Source: Hanstruepera neustonica
Lineage (GTDB): Bacteria; Bacteroidota; Bacteroidia; Flavobacteriales; Flavobacteriaceae
DNA length: 64,000 bases
Direction of reading: 5' to 3'
NCBI RefSeq assembly: GCF_002895005.1
Contig: NZ_POWF01000004.1
Location: 1 to 64,000, forward strand
Positions 28,454 to 38,962 of this stretch are shown here, piece by piece. Every line of letters begins with the position of its first letter. The stretch's first letter is position 1. The notes beneath the pieces are model-generated. The model saw only the letters and a program-made list of their open reading frames with translations. It made no database searches and was not told the origin of the DNA. Both the position numbers and the translations under genes were made by a program.

Positions 28454-30157
28454 ATGGATAAGTTATCAAAAGCTCATTCTGAAAATCAATACGATACAAT
28501 TGTCATTGGGTCGGGTGTTGGTGGCTTATCGTCAGCTATTTGTCTGGCCAGAGCTGGTCAACGCGTTTTAGTTTTAGAACAGCATGATGTTCCCGGAGGC
28601 TGGTGTCACAGCTTTTACTTAAACGGCTATCGATTTACACCAGGTGTACACTATGTAGGTTTACTTGGTGAAGGCCAATCAACTCGAGAACTATATGAGG
28701 GACTTGGTATTGCCAATGATGTTGCTTTTTTTAAAATGAATGCTAATGCCTTTGAACACTGTCGTATTGGAGATGAGCGTTTCGACTATCCTGCCGATTT
28801 CTCGGAATTTGAAAAGCGGTTAATCGAAAAATTTCCACATGAACGAAAAGGTATCATTAAATACCTGACGCTGGTTAAAAATGTTAGTACCCAATTACAG
28901 CTTATTCCAAAGATTAAAAATTTATGGCAGCAAATAACCATTCCATTCAGAACAAAACATATGGGAAAATATGCGCCTTTTACTTTAAAACGGGTTGTTA
29001 ATTGGCACGTTAAAGATCCTTTATTACAACGAATTTTAAATATTCAATATGGTGATCATGGCTTGCCGCCAGCAAAGGCAAGTTTCTTAATGCATGCAGC
29101 AATCATGGATCATTATTCTGAAGGCGGTTATTATCCTGTTGGAGGAGGAGGTGCGTTGGTAAAGGCAATGACTAATAGGATAAAAGCGTATGGTGGATCC
29201 GTGAGAACAAGTACTGGTGTTTCTAAAATCATTGTTGAGAAAGGAAAAAAGAAAAATAATGCTATTGGTGTTGTTTTAGAAAATGGAGAAACACTGCTTT
29301 CCAAAAGAATTATATCAAATGCAGATCCAGAAACAACTTACATGGGATTAATCGGTGAAGAATATTTAAGTAAGCGATTAATAAAAAAACTGCAACGAAC
29401 TAAATATTCTTGTACGTCTCTGATGCTTTTTTTAACCGTTGATATGGATCTTAAAAAAGCTGGTTTGGATTCTGGTAATATATGGATGATGCCTAATAAA
29501 GATATGGATGATTTGTATGAAGATATGCAGAAACCTAATATTCTAGAAGGGGATGAGTTTTCTGGCTTATTTATAAGTTGCACAACGCTTAAGGATCCCA
29601 TGAGTTTTGATGGTCGCAACCATACACTTGAAGTTATCACTTATATTAATTATGATGCCTTTAAAGAATTTGAAAATGAAACCATTGAGCGTTCACAGAA
29701 ATATTTAGACTTTAAAGCAAAAATCATTCAGAAATTTTTAAATAGTCTAGAGCGCGTCGTCCCTGGAATATCTGACCATATTGTTCACAAAGATTTGGGG
29801 ACACCATTAACTAACGAATATTACTTGAATACAACTCGAGGCAATGTATATGGTACTGAAAAAAGTTTAAAGCATATTGGTCCTTTTGCTTATAAATCAA
29901 AAAGTGAAATTGAAAATTTATATATGTGTGGCGCCAGTATTGTTTCTCATGGTGTTGCTGGAGCTGGTTATTCGGGTGTACAAACAGCTGCCAAAATTTT
30001 AGGTTGTAGACAGGATGATCTTATAAAACCAGACTTAAATCAAAACCTTCAGGTTTTCGATGCTGAAGATAGTTCTAATTATCCTGATTGGATGTTAAAG
30101 AAAATAGAAGTTAAAAAGTCTAGGTTAGCAAGCAAGGATCAAGTCCTAACCAAATAA
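28454..30157 (+). CDS. CrtI/retinol-saturase-like FAD-dependent oxidoreductase
   Basis: 567 residues. N-terminal FAD dinucleotide site TIVIGSGVGGLSSAICLARAG, then PGGWCHSF and GYRFTPGVHYVG typical of the phytoene desaturase / carotenoid isomerase / all-trans-retinol 13,14-reductase group, and a C-terminal FAD segment MCGASIVSHGVAGAGYSGV. Members desaturate, isomerise or saturate polyenes. A plausible substrate is a carotenoid, but no other carotenoid gene is near. It follows mgsA by 11 bp on the same strand, so it is likely co-transcribed. It is convergent with guaC with a 2 bp gap. Confidence 0.82.
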   Translation: MDKLSKAHSENQYDTIVIGSGVGGLSSAICLARAGQRVLVLEQHDVPGGWCHSFYLNGYRFTPGVHYVGLLGEGQSTRELYEGLGIANDVAFFKMNANAFEHCRIGDERFDYPADFSEFEKRLIEKFPHERKGIIKYLTLVKNVSTQLQLIPKIKNLWQQITIPFRTKHMGKYAPFTLKRVVNWHVKDPLLQRILNIQYGDHGLPPAKASFLMHAAIMDHYSEGGYYPVGGGGALVKAMTNRIKAYGGSVRTSTGVSKIIVEKGKKKNNAIGVVLENGETLLSKRIISNADPETTYMGLIGEEYLSKRLIKKLQRTKYSCTSLMLFLTVDMDLKKAGLDSGNIWMMPNKDMDDLYEDMQKPNILEGDEFSGLFISCTTLKDPMSFDGRNHTLEVITYINYDAFKEFENETIERSQKYLDFKAKIIQKFLNSLERVVPGISDHIVHKDLGTPLTNEYYLNTTRGNVYGTEKSLKHIGPFAYKSKSEIENLYMCGASIVSHGVAGAGYSGVQTAAKILGCRQDDLIKPDLNQNLQVFDAEDSSNYPDWMLKKIEVKKSRLASKDQVLTK

Positions 30158-30159
30158 CA

Positions 30160-31203
30160 TTATTCGTTGGTGTAAACTTGATTTTCTTGTTCTGCTACGC
30201 GAATAAAAGTTGTACGTTTAGTTAATTCTTTTAATCGTTGAGCTCCAACGTAAGTACAAGTACTTCGGAGTCCTCCCAGGATATCTTGTAAGGTGATTTC
30301 CACTTTACCTTTGTAGGGTACTTTCACTGTTTTTCCTTCACTTGCGCGGTATTCGGCAACGCCTCCAACATGTTTTTCCATTGCAGTGGCGGAACTCATG
30401 CCATAAAATTGCTTGAAAACATTACCATCTTTTTCAATTATTTCACCACCACTTTCATCATGACCCGCTAACATGCCTCCTAACATAACAAAATCGGCTC
30501 CAGCACCAAAGGCTTTTGCTATATCTCCAGGTGTTACACAGCCACCATCACTAATAATTTGTCCACCAAGTCCATGAGCAGCATCAGCACATTCAATTAT
30601 GGCAGATAATTGCGGATAGCCTACACCTGTTTTTACACGTGTGGTGCAAACTGAACCTGGGCCGATGCCAACTTTTATAATGTCGGCACCAGCCAATAAT
30701 AATTCTTCAACCATCTCTCCTGTAACCACATTTCCAGCAATAATGGTCTTTTCAGGGTATTGTTTTCTTGTTTGCTTCACAAAATTCACAAAATGCTCCG
30801 AATAGCCGTTAGCCACATCTATGCAAATGTATTTAAGCTCTGGAAGCATTGAAAAGATAGTCTCTAATTTATGAGCATCATCTTTTCCAGTACCTGTGCT
30901 GATTGCTATGTAATTCTCGATATCTTTTGGAGCATTTTTCATAAACGCTTCCCACTCATATACCGTATAATGTTTGTGTATGGCGGTAAACAATTTACTT
31001 TTTGAAATTGATAGAGCCATTTCAAAAGTACCTACGGTATCCATATTAGCAGCCATAATTGGAATACCATTCCAAGAACCACGGCTGTTTAAAAATTTAA
31101 AATCCCGTTCTAAATTAACTTGAGACCTACTTTTAAGAGTGGATCTTTTAGGTCTTATCATAACATCTTTAAAACCAAGTTTGATGTCTTGCTCTATCCG
31201 CAT
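30160..31203 (-). CDS. guaC: GMP reductase
   Basis: 347 residues, the same length as E. coli GuaC. It reduces GMP to IMP with NADPH. Of the IMPDH/GMPR family: catalytic Cys186 in GPGSVCTTR, the phosphate site [15 protein letters not shown], and [16 protein letters not shown]. The absence of CBS domains and the short length separate it from IMP dehydrogenase. A perfect -7 box lies just upstream. Confidence 0.93.
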   Translation of the reverse strand: MRIEQDIKLGFKDVMIRPKRSTLKSRSQVNLERDFKFLNSRGSWNGIPIMAANMDTVGTFEMALSISKSKLFTAIHKHYTVYEWEAFMKNAPKDIENYIAISTGTGKDDAHKLETIFSMLPELKYICIDVANGYSEHFVNFVKQTRKQYPEKTIIAGNVVTGEMVEELLLAGADIIKVGIGPGSVCTTRVKTGVGYPQLSAIIECADAAHGLGGQIISDGGCVTPGDIAKAFGAGADFVMLGGMLAGHDESGGEIIEKDGNVFKQFYGMSSATAMEKHVGGVAEYRASEGKTVKVPYKGKVEITLQDILGGLRSTCTYVGAQRLKELTKRTTFIRVAEQENQVYTNE

Positions 31204-31226
31204 GGCTTTTGTTTTAGGTATTTCAT

Positions 31227-31234
31227 CAAATATA
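31227..31234 (-). promoter_or_regulatory. Predicted -7 box of guaC
   Basis: On the minus strand TATATTTG, a perfect TAnnTTTG, 23 bp before the guaC ATG. No TTG at the ideal distance. Confidence 0.45.
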
Positions 31235-31358
31235 CAAGTTCCATTATTATTTATAAAGATTTGTGATTTAGATTTAAATAAAAATAATTGATTTTTGGGA
31301 TCATTATTTATTGTTAAAAATGATTAATTTGCATTATAAATTAGTCTGTATGAATTGT

Positions 31359-32279
31359 ATGGGTTTTTTCAAAACTATTGGAAATCTTATTTTCATTTTT
31401 TCCTTTTTTAATATTTCATTAATTACTGCCCAAGACATCGAACCCAGAAGGTGGACACCATTACCACTTGGAACACACGTTGTTGGAGGCGGATATGTTC
31501 ATACATTTGGCGATATTCTCTTTGATCCTATTTTGCAAGCTGAAGATGTTAGAATGAAAGTTGATGCCATGGCCTTATCTTATGTACAGCCTTTTAAGAT
31601 TGGAAATAGATTGGCAAGAATTGATGTTCTTTTACCATATGCCACAGCTAATTGGGAAGGCTTATTGCGAGGAGCGCCAACAAGTATCACTAGAACAGGA
31701 TTTTCAGACCCTAGAATTAGGTTTTCAATGAATTTGATTGGACCCAAAGCATTGAATGCTCAAGAAATGATGGCCTATTATGCTGAACATGCCACAAGTA
31801 CGATGTTGGGAGCTTCTGTATCTGTCACATTTCCTTTAGGTCAATATGCAGGTGATAAGTTATTAAATTTAGGTCAAAATAGATTTGTAATTAGGCCGCA
31901 AGTTGGTTTTGTCCACAATTGGGGTTTGTGGTCTTATGAGTTTACTGCCTCGGTATTTCTATATACCAATAATACTGATTTTTTTAATGGTCAAGAGCGT
32001 AAGCAAGACCCCACGTTTGCAGCTCAAACGCATCTAATTCGTAGATTTAAGAACAGGATGTGGGTTTCAGTTAGCGCTGGCTACGGGTTGGGAGGTCAAT
32101 CTATTGTTGATAGCCAACCTAATAATGATGAAAGAGGTGATTTTTTATCGTCTTTGGCATTAGGCGTCCCAATTACAAAAAAACAAAGTGTAAAAGTATT
32201 TTATTTGCACTCCGAATCTGTTAAATCTATTGGAGCTGATACGGATTCCCTTGGTTTTGGCTATTCCATTTTATTTTAA
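31359..32279 (+). CDS. Outer-membrane porin-like protein of the Phenol_MetA_deg family
   Basis: About 306 residues from the ATG at 31359, which gives a good signal peptide (FFKTIGNLIFIFSFFNISLITAQ). Earlier ATGs at 31320 and 31350 are possible but add a non-typical leader. The mature protein is a beta-barrel with many aromatic-ended strands (LALGVPI, QSVKVFYLHS, GFGYSILF at the very end). It fits the 'MetA-pathway of phenol degradation' superfamily, putative channels for hydrophobic or small substrates. The name comes from the family and does not mean phenol is used here. Confidence 0.75.
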   Translation: MGFFKTIGNLIFIFSFFNISLITAQDIEPRRWTPLPLGTHVVGGGYVHTFGDILFDPILQAEDVRMKVDAMALSYVQPFKIGNRLARIDVLLPYATANWEGLLRGAPTSITRTGFSDPRIRFSMNLIGPKALNAQEMMAYYAEHATSTMLGASVSVTFPLGQYAGDKLLNLGQNRFVIRPQVGFVHNWGLWSYEFTASVFLYTNNTDFFNGQERKQDPTFAAQTHLIRRFKNRMWVSVSAGYGLGGQSIVDSQPNNDERGDFLSSLALGVPITKKQSVKVFYLHSESVKSIGADTDSLGFGYSILF

Positions 32280-32292
32280 AGGAATAATTTGG

Positions 32293-32673
32293 TTATTTAA
32301 TCGCAATCATACTTATTTCAACATTCACAAATTTGGGAAGGTTGGCAACTTCAACGGTTTCTCTTGCCGGAGCTGAATTTGAATCGAAGTATGTGGCATA
32401 AACCTCATTTATTTGTGCAAAGTTATTCATGTCACTTATAAATATGGATGATTTAACCACGTTATCAAATGTCATATTAGCTTCATTAAGGACAGCTTGC
32501 ATATTTTCCATGACTTGTTGGGTCTCCGTTTTAATATCATCCAAAACCAATTCACCCGTAGCAGGATTAATGGCTATTTGCCCTGAAGTATAGAGTGTGT
32601 TCCCTACTAAAATAGCTTGATTGTAAGGTCCAATTGGAGCAGGAGCGTGTTTAGTGTTAATAATTTTCTTCAT
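32293..32673 (-). CDS. RidA family enamine/imine deaminase
   Basis: 126 residues from the ATG at 32673; a longer frame to 32751 overlaps lptD and is unlikely. RidA hydrolyses reactive enamines and imines made by PLP enzymes. Motifs: APAPIGPYNQAI, LYTSGQIAINPATGEL, and the catalytic arginine in SAPARETVEVANLPK, with the final glutamate-containing VNVEISMIAIK. Seven base pairs after lptD on the same strand. Confidence 0.92.
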   Translation of the reverse strand: MKKIINTKHAPAPIGPYNQAILVGNTLYTSGQIAINPATGELVLDDIKTETQQVMENMQAVLNEANMTFDNVVKSSIFISDMNNFAQINEVYATYFDSNSAPARETVEVANLPKFVNVEISMIAIK

Positions 32674-32680
32674 AATGTAA

Positions 32681-35434
32681 TTATAATTGTTGGTCGGGTT
32701 GACGACGTTGGTCATACTTAATATCTTTAAGGATGTTCGATTTGATACCAATGAAGAAGTACCAGGAACTTCTTGAACTAAAAGGGACCCAACTAAAACT
32801 CATACGCCAACTCAATAAATCACGCTCAAAACGCAATTGGGTATAGGTAAATCCTTTATTTTTAAAATCATAACCAGAGGAAGCACCAACTGTCCATCGA
32901 GGCGATAATTCAACATCACCCGAAAACATTAGAGAGTGAGATGCTATTTCATTTTCACGTCTAGAATTGCTGTAATTCACCGCATAAGCCAGTTTTAAGT
33001 TCCAGGGTATTTTAGAAGTATATAAATCGCTTGGTTTTTCGTTTTCGTCATCATCGTCATCGTCATTAAATCTTTGATCAGAAAAATCTTGGGCACGACC
33101 AAATAGATCATCGTCTCGACCACCACTACGCAGGTTTTCCTGTTTGCTACGTTCATTCTGTGTTTCATCAAAATTACTACTGGATAACGAATAACTGACA
33201 GCCATATTTGCGCTAGTCAATCTAAATAAACTACCACCATTATCAATGTTGAATTTATCAATTTTGGTATTGTTATTATCCAGTGCATAAGGATCTAAAG
33301 TAGCACCAAAATTAACAGTCATCTTATTTTGTAAAAGCTGGGTACCGCCTGTCATTCTTAAAGGACTCCAATTCAGGGAGTCTCCGGCTAAATTATAAGC
33401 TGTTGAAAAATTTAGGTTGTCTAGTATTTTAATTTTTTTGGCTTCGGTAGCTGTAGAATCTTTATCACGAACCTTGGCTTCTATGTTATTTGATAATGAA
33501 ATTCCAAGTGAACTGGAATAACGATTATTGGGAGCGCCATAAATACCGCCTTCAAAGCGCGTATATTCAACCTGGTCGGTTGTTGTGCCGTTCGCATCAA
33601 TTACTTCATAAGTTTCATAATAGTTACTGAAGGATGGGTTTATATTGTAACTAATTGATGGACGCATAACATGACGAATGGCTTGTATTTTTGGATCTTT
33701 ACCTTCTTTTTTGAAGTCAAACATACCGTATAAGGTTGTTCCTAAATTTGTACTAAAATTATAGGTTCTGTAAGCATCAAATCCTTTCACAGGTTCTGTA
33801 ATGACCGTGTTTTCATCAATATCATAGTATTTTCTAACAGTTTCAAATACCCAAGTTTCATCATAAGATGTACTGGCACTTAAGCTGAAATATTTAAGCA
33901 CCTTAAAATTTGTTGTTAACGGGATGCTATGTCGAATGCCATTTTCGGCGCTGTCCCACATTTCTTTTTTGAAGAATAGAGAATCCGTTGTCTGGATGCG
34001 GTTTTCAGCACGAATGTTATATTGAAAGTTTATGTTTTGTATAATCCCCTTTTTAACACCAGTCTTGGGTGCGAACGGGAAAATCCTGCTAACACTAGCC
34101 TGAATGGTGGGTAAGGTCATGTTAATGACTTCGGTATTGGTGTTTTGAGAATGCGTTGCAGTTACACTCATGTTGACTTGTGGTTCACCTTCAAAAGTTT
34201 TGGAATATGAAATAGATGATGCTAATGTATTGTTTAAAAAACTTGGCGTATTAACTTGGTTGATGGATGTTTGATAATATCGACTACTCCCTAGGTTAAC
34301 CGATGCTGAAAAACGACTACTAGGATTGGCTTTGGCATCTTGATTGTGAGACCAACGTATGTTGTATATAGATGATTTATTGTAATCTGGAAATCCACGT
34401 TCACTACTAATTAAGTTTTCATATCTAAAACTGACATTGCCATTATAGCGGTATCTGTTTGCGTAGGCACTTTCAAAACGGAGACCATAACTACCATTGG
34501 TATAATAATCACCCAAAACAGCTAAATCAACAAAATCGCTAATAGCAAAATAATAACCACCATTTTGAAGAAAATAACCTCGGTCGTTTTGTTCACCAAA
34601 ACTAGGGATAATCACTCCAGAAGTTTGTTTATCCGTAAGCGGAAAAAAACCAAAAGGTAAGCCAATAATTGTTGGCACATCAGCTATAACCATATTGGTT
34701 GGTCCAACGACAATCTTTTTCTGGGGAACAATCTTTATTTTATTGGCCTGAAAATAATACTCTGGATTTTCAATATCTTTTGCTGTCGTAAAACGGCCTT
34801 TGCGCAAAAAAATAACCGAATCATTCACTTTTTTTGTGATAGGAGCAAAAATGTTCATGCCACCTTGTTCAGTTTTTGAATTGTAGATGAGTGCCTTTTC
34901 AGTTTTAGTATTGAATTTGATGGAATCTGGCTCAACAACATTATTAGCCTGCTTAAAAACGGGAGCTTGGTTGTAGTTTCCTAACGAGTCAACAATCCCA
35001 GCAGCAAATACCTCATTGGTATTATAGTCAATTATAATTAAACCAGCTTTTAGTTCCATGTCTTCATAGTAAACTTCGGCTTCGTTATATAAATAAAGTT
35101 TTTGTTCTTTATTATTAAACGAGGTGTAATCCAAAGCTTTGTAAGTCACTGGTCCTGTGAGGAGTTCTGGTTTTGGTTTTACGGAATCCTGTAAAATGGA
35201 GTCTTGTCCCTTTTCCGATGCAACTGGTTTTAAAGCATCTCCAATAGAAAGATTGAGTGTATCATTTTCTTGAGTTGGACTTACTTTTCCACCTTCCTTT
35301 GGGATATCTTGAGCAAAGCCAAAAGTGTTGATAAACACTGTAAAACTTAAGGCAAAAAGTATGTGGAAGATGTTTGTACGCAATGCTTTTAAATGTATTT
35401 TTGTAAAAGTATGGCTCGGTTTTTGAATTGCCAA
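32681..35434 (-). CDS. LPS-assembly protein LptD-like (OstA family)
   Basis: About 900-917 residues. An outer-membrane barrel that inserts lipopolysaccharide, with an N-terminal OstA-like jelly-roll (around YLYNEAEVYYEDMELKAG) and a long beta-barrel; the signal region is TNIFHILFALSFTVFINTFGFAQ. The Bacteroidota form is diverged from E. coli LptD. A run of acidic residues (DDDDDDE) sits in a predicted loop near 33050-33070. There is no ATG: both candidates are TTG, at 35434 (reported) and 35383; a minus-strand box TAATTTTG at 35432-35439 overlaps the first, favouring the second if that box is real. Confidence 0.88.
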   Translation of the reverse strand: MAIQKPSHTFTKIHLKALRTNIFHILFALSFTVFINTFGFAQDIPKEGGKVSPTQENDTLNLSIGDALKPVASEKGQDSILQDSVKPKPELLTGPVTYKALDYTSFNNKEQKLYLYNEAEVYYEDMELKAGLIIIDYNTNEVFAAGIVDSLGNYNQAPVFKQANNVVEPDSIKFNTKTEKALIYNSKTEQGGMNIFAPITKKVNDSVIFLRKGRFTTAKDIENPEYYFQANKIKIVPQKKIVVGPTNMVIADVPTIIGLPFGFFPLTDKQTSGVIIPSFGEQNDRGYFLQNGGYYFAISDFVDLAVLGDYYTNGSYGLRFESAYANRYRYNGNVSFRYENLISSERGFPDYNKSSIYNIRWSHNQDAKANPSSRFSASVNLGSSRYYQTSINQVNTPSFLNNTLASSISYSKTFEGEPQVNMSVTATHSQNTNTEVINMTLPTIQASVSRIFPFAPKTGVKKGIIQNINFQYNIRAENRIQTTDSLFFKKEMWDSAENGIRHSIPLTTNFKVLKYFSLSASTSYDETWVFETVRKYYDIDENTVITEPVKGFDAYRTYNFSTNLGTTLYGMFDFKKEGKDPKIQAIRHVMRPSISYNINPSFSNYYETYEVIDANGTTTDQVEYTRFEGGIYGAPNNRYSSSLGISLSNNIEAKVRDKDSTATEAKKIKILDNLNFSTAYNLAGDSLNWSPLRMTGGTQLLQNKMTVNFGATLDPYALDNNNTKIDKFNIDNGGSLFRLTSANMAVSYSLSSSNFDETQNERSKQENLRSGGRDDDLFGRAQDFSDQRFNDDDDDDENEKPSDLYTSKIPWNLKLAYAVNYSNSRRENEIASHSLMFSGDVELSPRWTVGASSGYDFKNKGFTYTQLRFERDLLSWRMSFSWVPFSSRSSWYFFIGIKSNILKDIKYDQRRQPDQQL

Positions 35435-35520
35435 AATTACATATATTTTTTGTGATTACTTTAATATACCTTAAAATTCAAAAATTAAAATAAACCAGCT
35501 TTAAAGTTGTTATACTTACT

Positions 35521-36642
35521 ATGAATACAATCATAAAATTGCGTTTCTTACTTCTGGTCATTTTGACTATGTTTTATAATGTCAATAACCTGAACGCACA
35601 AGCATCATCTGATAAGTTTGTCGTGGTTTTGGATGCAGGACATGGAGGCCATGATCCTGGTAAAAACTCCAAATATGGTTATAAGGAGAAAGATATTGCT
35701 TTAAAAATAGTTTTAGAGGTTGGTAAGGAATTAGAAAAAAACAAGAATATTAAAGTTATATATACCAGAAAAACGGATGTCTTTATTGAGTTAAGAGAAA
35801 GGGCTGCTATTGCAAACAGAGCGAATGCCGACTTGTTTGTTTCCATTCACTGTAATGCTCATCATACAGAAGCATATGGTACCGAAACGTATGTTTTGGA
35901 TGTAGGCAATACTAATAGGAACTTTGAAGTAGCTAAAGCAGAAAATGAGGTAATTTTTTTAGAGGAAGATTATGAGAAACACTATGAAGGTTTTGATCCC
36001 AGTTCGCCAGAATCTATGATTGGAATTACGCTGACTCAAGAAGAATATACCGAGCAGAGCATTCTTTTGGCCAGTTTGATTGAAACCAACTTTTCCAAAA
36101 AATTAAAACGAAAGAGTAGAGGTGTAAAGCAAGCATCTCTATGGGTAATTCACCGAACAGCTATGCCAAGTGTTTTGATTGAAACAGGTTTTGTGACCAA
36201 CAAAAACGAGGGATCCTATTTGAATTCTAAAAAAGGGCAAACGGAAATTTCAAATGCTATCAAAGATGCGATTTTAGATTATAAGCACAGCTTGGATATG
36301 AATGTTGGAGGGAATGTTGTTCCTATTGAAACTAACAATTCAATAGTTTCCATTGATGAGCCTAAACAAATTTATGAAGATGTTATTTTTAAGGTTCAAA
36401 TAGCCGCCAGTTCTAGAAAGCTAGAACCGAAATCTTATAATTTTAATGGTTTAGATGATATATCAAGAGAAGATTTGGGTGAGTTGTACAAATATTATTA
36501 TGGAAATACTTCTGATTATAATGAGGTTAAACGACTTCAAGATGAGGCCAAAGCAAAAGGTTATAAATCCTGTTTTATTGTCGCCTACAAAAATAGTAAG
36601 CAGGTTTCGGTGGCAGATGTCTTAAATTCATCAGCTAATTAG
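35521..36642 (+). CDS. N-acetylmuramoyl-L-alanine amidase
   Basis: 373 residues with a signal peptide (RFLLLVILTMFYNVNNLNAQ). The amidase_3 domain covers about residues 30-240: DAGHGGHDPG (zinc His), EKDIALK (zinc Glu), SIHCNAH (zinc His), and the catalytic Glu in LIETGFVTN. The remaining 130 residues contain a putative low-complexity linker and an SPOR-like segment. It cuts the amide between muramic acid and the stem peptide during cell separation. Divergent from lptD; the MCE gene follows after about 55 bp. Confidence 0.93.
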   Translation: MNTIIKLRFLLLVILTMFYNVNNLNAQASSDKFVVVLDAGHGGHDPGKNSKYGYKEKDIALKIVLEVGKELEKNKNIKVIYTRKTDVFIELRERAAIANRANADLFVSIHCNAHHTEAYGTETYVLDVGNTNRNFEVAKAENEVIFLEEDYEKHYEGFDPSSPESMIGITLTQEEYTEQSILLASLIETNFSKKLKRKSRGVKQASLWVIHRTAMPSVLIETGFVTNKNEGSYLNSKKGQTEISNAIKDAILDYKHSLDMNVGGNVVPIETNNSIVSIDEPKQIYEDVIFKVQIAASSRKLEPKSYNFNGLDDISREDLGELYKYYYGNTSDYNEVKRLQDEAKAKGYKSCFIVAYKNSKQVSVADVLNSSAN

Positions 36643-36697
36643 AGCCATTCTTTATAAATTTATCTTTAATTTTGTTTAATAACCAAATAACTTGACT

Positions 36698-37633
36698 TTG
36701 AAAATAACTAAAGAAGTTAAAACTGCCATACTTGTTATTTTAGGAATCGCTTTTTTGATTTTTGGAATAAACTATTTGAAGGGACGAAACCTGTTGGATG
36801 CCTCAAACACGTACTACACAGAGTTTGAATACAATGCGCTTACCGAGTCTTCACCTGTAACTATTAAGGGAAACAATGTTGGTAAAATCAAAAAGATTAA
36901 ATACGATTTTGAAACAGGAAAAACCAGGGTTTCATTTACCGTTGATGAAGGATTGAAATTTTCTAAAAATAGTAAAATACGCTTGTATGAAATGGGCTTG
37001 ATGGGAGGTAATGGCATGGCTATTATTCCTGCTGAAGATAATCAGTTTGCACAAGATGGTGATGTTATTCAATCTGAAGTAGAACGTGGTTTACTAGATG
37101 GTTTAGCAGGTAATTTTTCGGATTTAAGTACGGGACTTGATACGACTTTAAAATCAGCCGATTCGTTGCTTATTGGATTAAACGCCATAGTTGAAGACGA
37201 TTCGGATAAAGGGTTAAAAAACGCCATAGCCGAATTGAATGCTACTATTAAATCATTTCGAAATTTGTCGTATTCGTTTAATTCGCTCATCGCTAAAAAC
37301 GAGAAAAACCTAACATCTGTAATTAGTAATTTTGATTCAATCAGTCAAGATTTAGCCAGTTTATCAAATGATTTAAAAAAGGCTGAAATATCAAAAACCA
37401 TAGATGATTTAGATACGGCACTCTTAAATTTCAACACATTGCTTACAAATTTGGATAATGGTGAAGGGACCGTTGGTAAATTATTGAAAGATGATGAGTT
37501 GTATAATAACTTAGAAGGTGCAACCAAGGAATTGGAGGAACTATTACGAGATATTAAATTACACCCAAAACGATATTTCCGAATACTTTCAAAAAAAGAG
37601 ATTCCTTATGAAGATGATTCAACTGACCAATAA
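36698..37633 (+). CDS. MlaD/MCE-domain protein
   Basis: About 311 residues: one N-terminal membrane helix (TAILVILGIAFLIFGINYL), an MCE domain (roughly residues 35-130: SSPVTIKGNNVGKIKKIKYD), and a C-terminal helical coiled region. It is a single-pass substrate-binding component of an Mla-type phospholipid transporter. No ATG is available: TTG at 36698 gives the usual (M)KITKEVKTAIL; a TTG two codons earlier (36692) is an alternative. The Fe-S protein gene follows after 11 bp. No MlaE/MlaF are in the window. Confidence 0.85.
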   Translation: MKITKEVKTAILVILGIAFLIFGINYLKGRNLLDASNTYYTEFEYNALTESSPVTIKGNNVGKIKKIKYDFETGKTRVSFTVDEGLKFSKNSKIRLYEMGLMGGNGMAIIPAEDNQFAQDGDVIQSEVERGLLDGLAGNFSDLSTGLDTTLKSADSLLIGLNAIVEDDSDKGLKNAIAELNATIKSFRNLSYSFNSLIAKNEKNLTSVISNFDSISQDLASLSNDLKKAEISKTIDDLDTALLNFNTLLTNLDNGEGTVGKLLKDDELYNNLEGATKELEELLRDIKLHPKRYFRILSKKEIPYEDDSTDQ

Positions 37634-37644
37634 ATTAACTTAAA

Positions 37645-38961
37645 ATGGATTATATTAAGATTGCACAAATTATAGCATTTACTATCGCTTTAATATGTGG
37701 TGTTGGCTTTTTTATTGGGAATGTAAAAAAACTCATGCGCAATATAAAATTAGGTCATGATGTGGATGTTAGTGATAATAAATCAGAGCGCTGGCGTAAT
37801 ATGACTATGATTGCCCTGGGACAAAGTAAAATGGTGAAAAGACCTATTGCTGGTTTTTTGCATATTGTAGTATATGTTGGTTTTATTATTATCAACATTG
37901 AAGTATTGGAAATCATTATCGATGGGTTGTTTGGAACGCATCGTATTTTTTCTTCAATCGGCAGTCTTTATGGTGTTTTAATAGGTTCGTTTGAAATATT
38001 AGCTGTATTGGTATTGGTTTCTGTTATAGTTTTTTGGATTCGACGAAACATCATTAAAATTAAACGTTTTTGGAAGTCGGAAATGACTGCTTGGCCAAAA
38101 AATGATGCAAATTACATTCTATACTTTGAAATGGTTTTAATGACCTTATTTTTGGTTATGAACGCTACAGATATCCCGTTTCAAAATATGGATTCAGGCA
38201 ATGTCATTAGTCAGTTTATAGCACCTTGGTTCAGTAGTTTGCCAGAGTCAACATTGCATATTATTGAACGCTCTGCTTGGTGGTTACATATTTTGGGCAT
38301 ACTGGTATTCTTAAATTATTTATACTATTCCAAGCATTTACATATTCTGTTGGCTTTTCCGAATACGTATTACGGTAGCGTGAAGCCCAAAGGGCAATTT
38401 AACAATCTGGAAGCAGTCACCAATGAAGTAAAAATGATGATGGATCCAAACGTAGATCCATTTGCTGCACCTCCCGAAGGAGCTGAAAATGTGGCTCCAG
38501 CTAAATTTGGTGCCAGCGATGTGCAAGACCTGAATTGGGTACAATTGTTAAATGCTTACACCTGTACCGAATGTGGACGATGTACCAGTGAGTGTCCAGC
38601 TAATTTGACAGGCAAAAAGTTATCACCACGAAAAATCATGATGGATACGCGTGATCGGTTGGAAGAAGTGGGTAAAAATATCGATGCCAATAATGGTGAA
38701 TTTAAAGATGATGGCAAGCAATTGTTAGATGATTATATATCCAGAGAAGAACTTTGGGCATGTACGTCATGCAATGCTTGTGTTGAGGCTTGTCCAGTAA
38801 GTATTGACCCATTGTCCATTATATTGGATATGCGTCGTTATTTAGTAATGGAACAAAGTGCGGCACCAGTAGAATTAAATAATATGATGACCAATATTGA
38901 AAACAATGGTGCACCATGGCCTTATAATCAAATGGATAGATTAAACTGGAAAAACGAATAG
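37645..38961 (+). CDS. Membrane 4Fe-4S dicluster protein (HdrC/DsrK-related)
   Basis: 438 residues. Four or five membrane helices in the first 240 residues, with several histidines at helix ends (for example HIVVYVG, HIIERSAWWLH) that could ligate haem b as in NarI-like subunits. The cytoplasmic C-terminal part has two 4Fe-4S motifs: CTECGRCTSECP and CTSCNACVEACP. Together they suggest electron transfer between a quinone pool and a soluble Fe-S/CCG partner; the CCG gene is 1 kb downstream. The exact reaction is unknown. First gene of a close-packed operon: an eight-gene run ends at 41436. Confidence 0.85.
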   Translation: MDYIKIAQIIAFTIALICGVGFFIGNVKKLMRNIKLGHDVDVSDNKSERWRNMTMIALGQSKMVKRPIAGFLHIVVYVGFIIINIEVLEIIIDGLFGTHRIFSSIGSLYGVLIGSFEILAVLVLVSVIVFWIRRNIIKIKRFWKSEMTAWPKNDANYILYFEMVLMTLFLVMNATDIPFQNMDSGNVISQFIAPWFSSLPESTLHIIERSAWWLHILGILVFLNYLYYSKHLHILLAFPNTYYGSVKPKGQFNNLEAVTNEVKMMMDPNVDPFAAPPEGAENVAPAKFGASDVQDLNWVQLLNAYTCTECGRCTSECPANLTGKKLSPRKIMMDTRDRLEEVGKNIDANNGEFKDDGKQLLDDYISREELWACTSCNACVEACPVSIDPLSIILDMRRYLVMEQSAAPVELNNMMTNIENNGAPWPYNQMDRLNWKNE

Positions 38962-38962
38962 C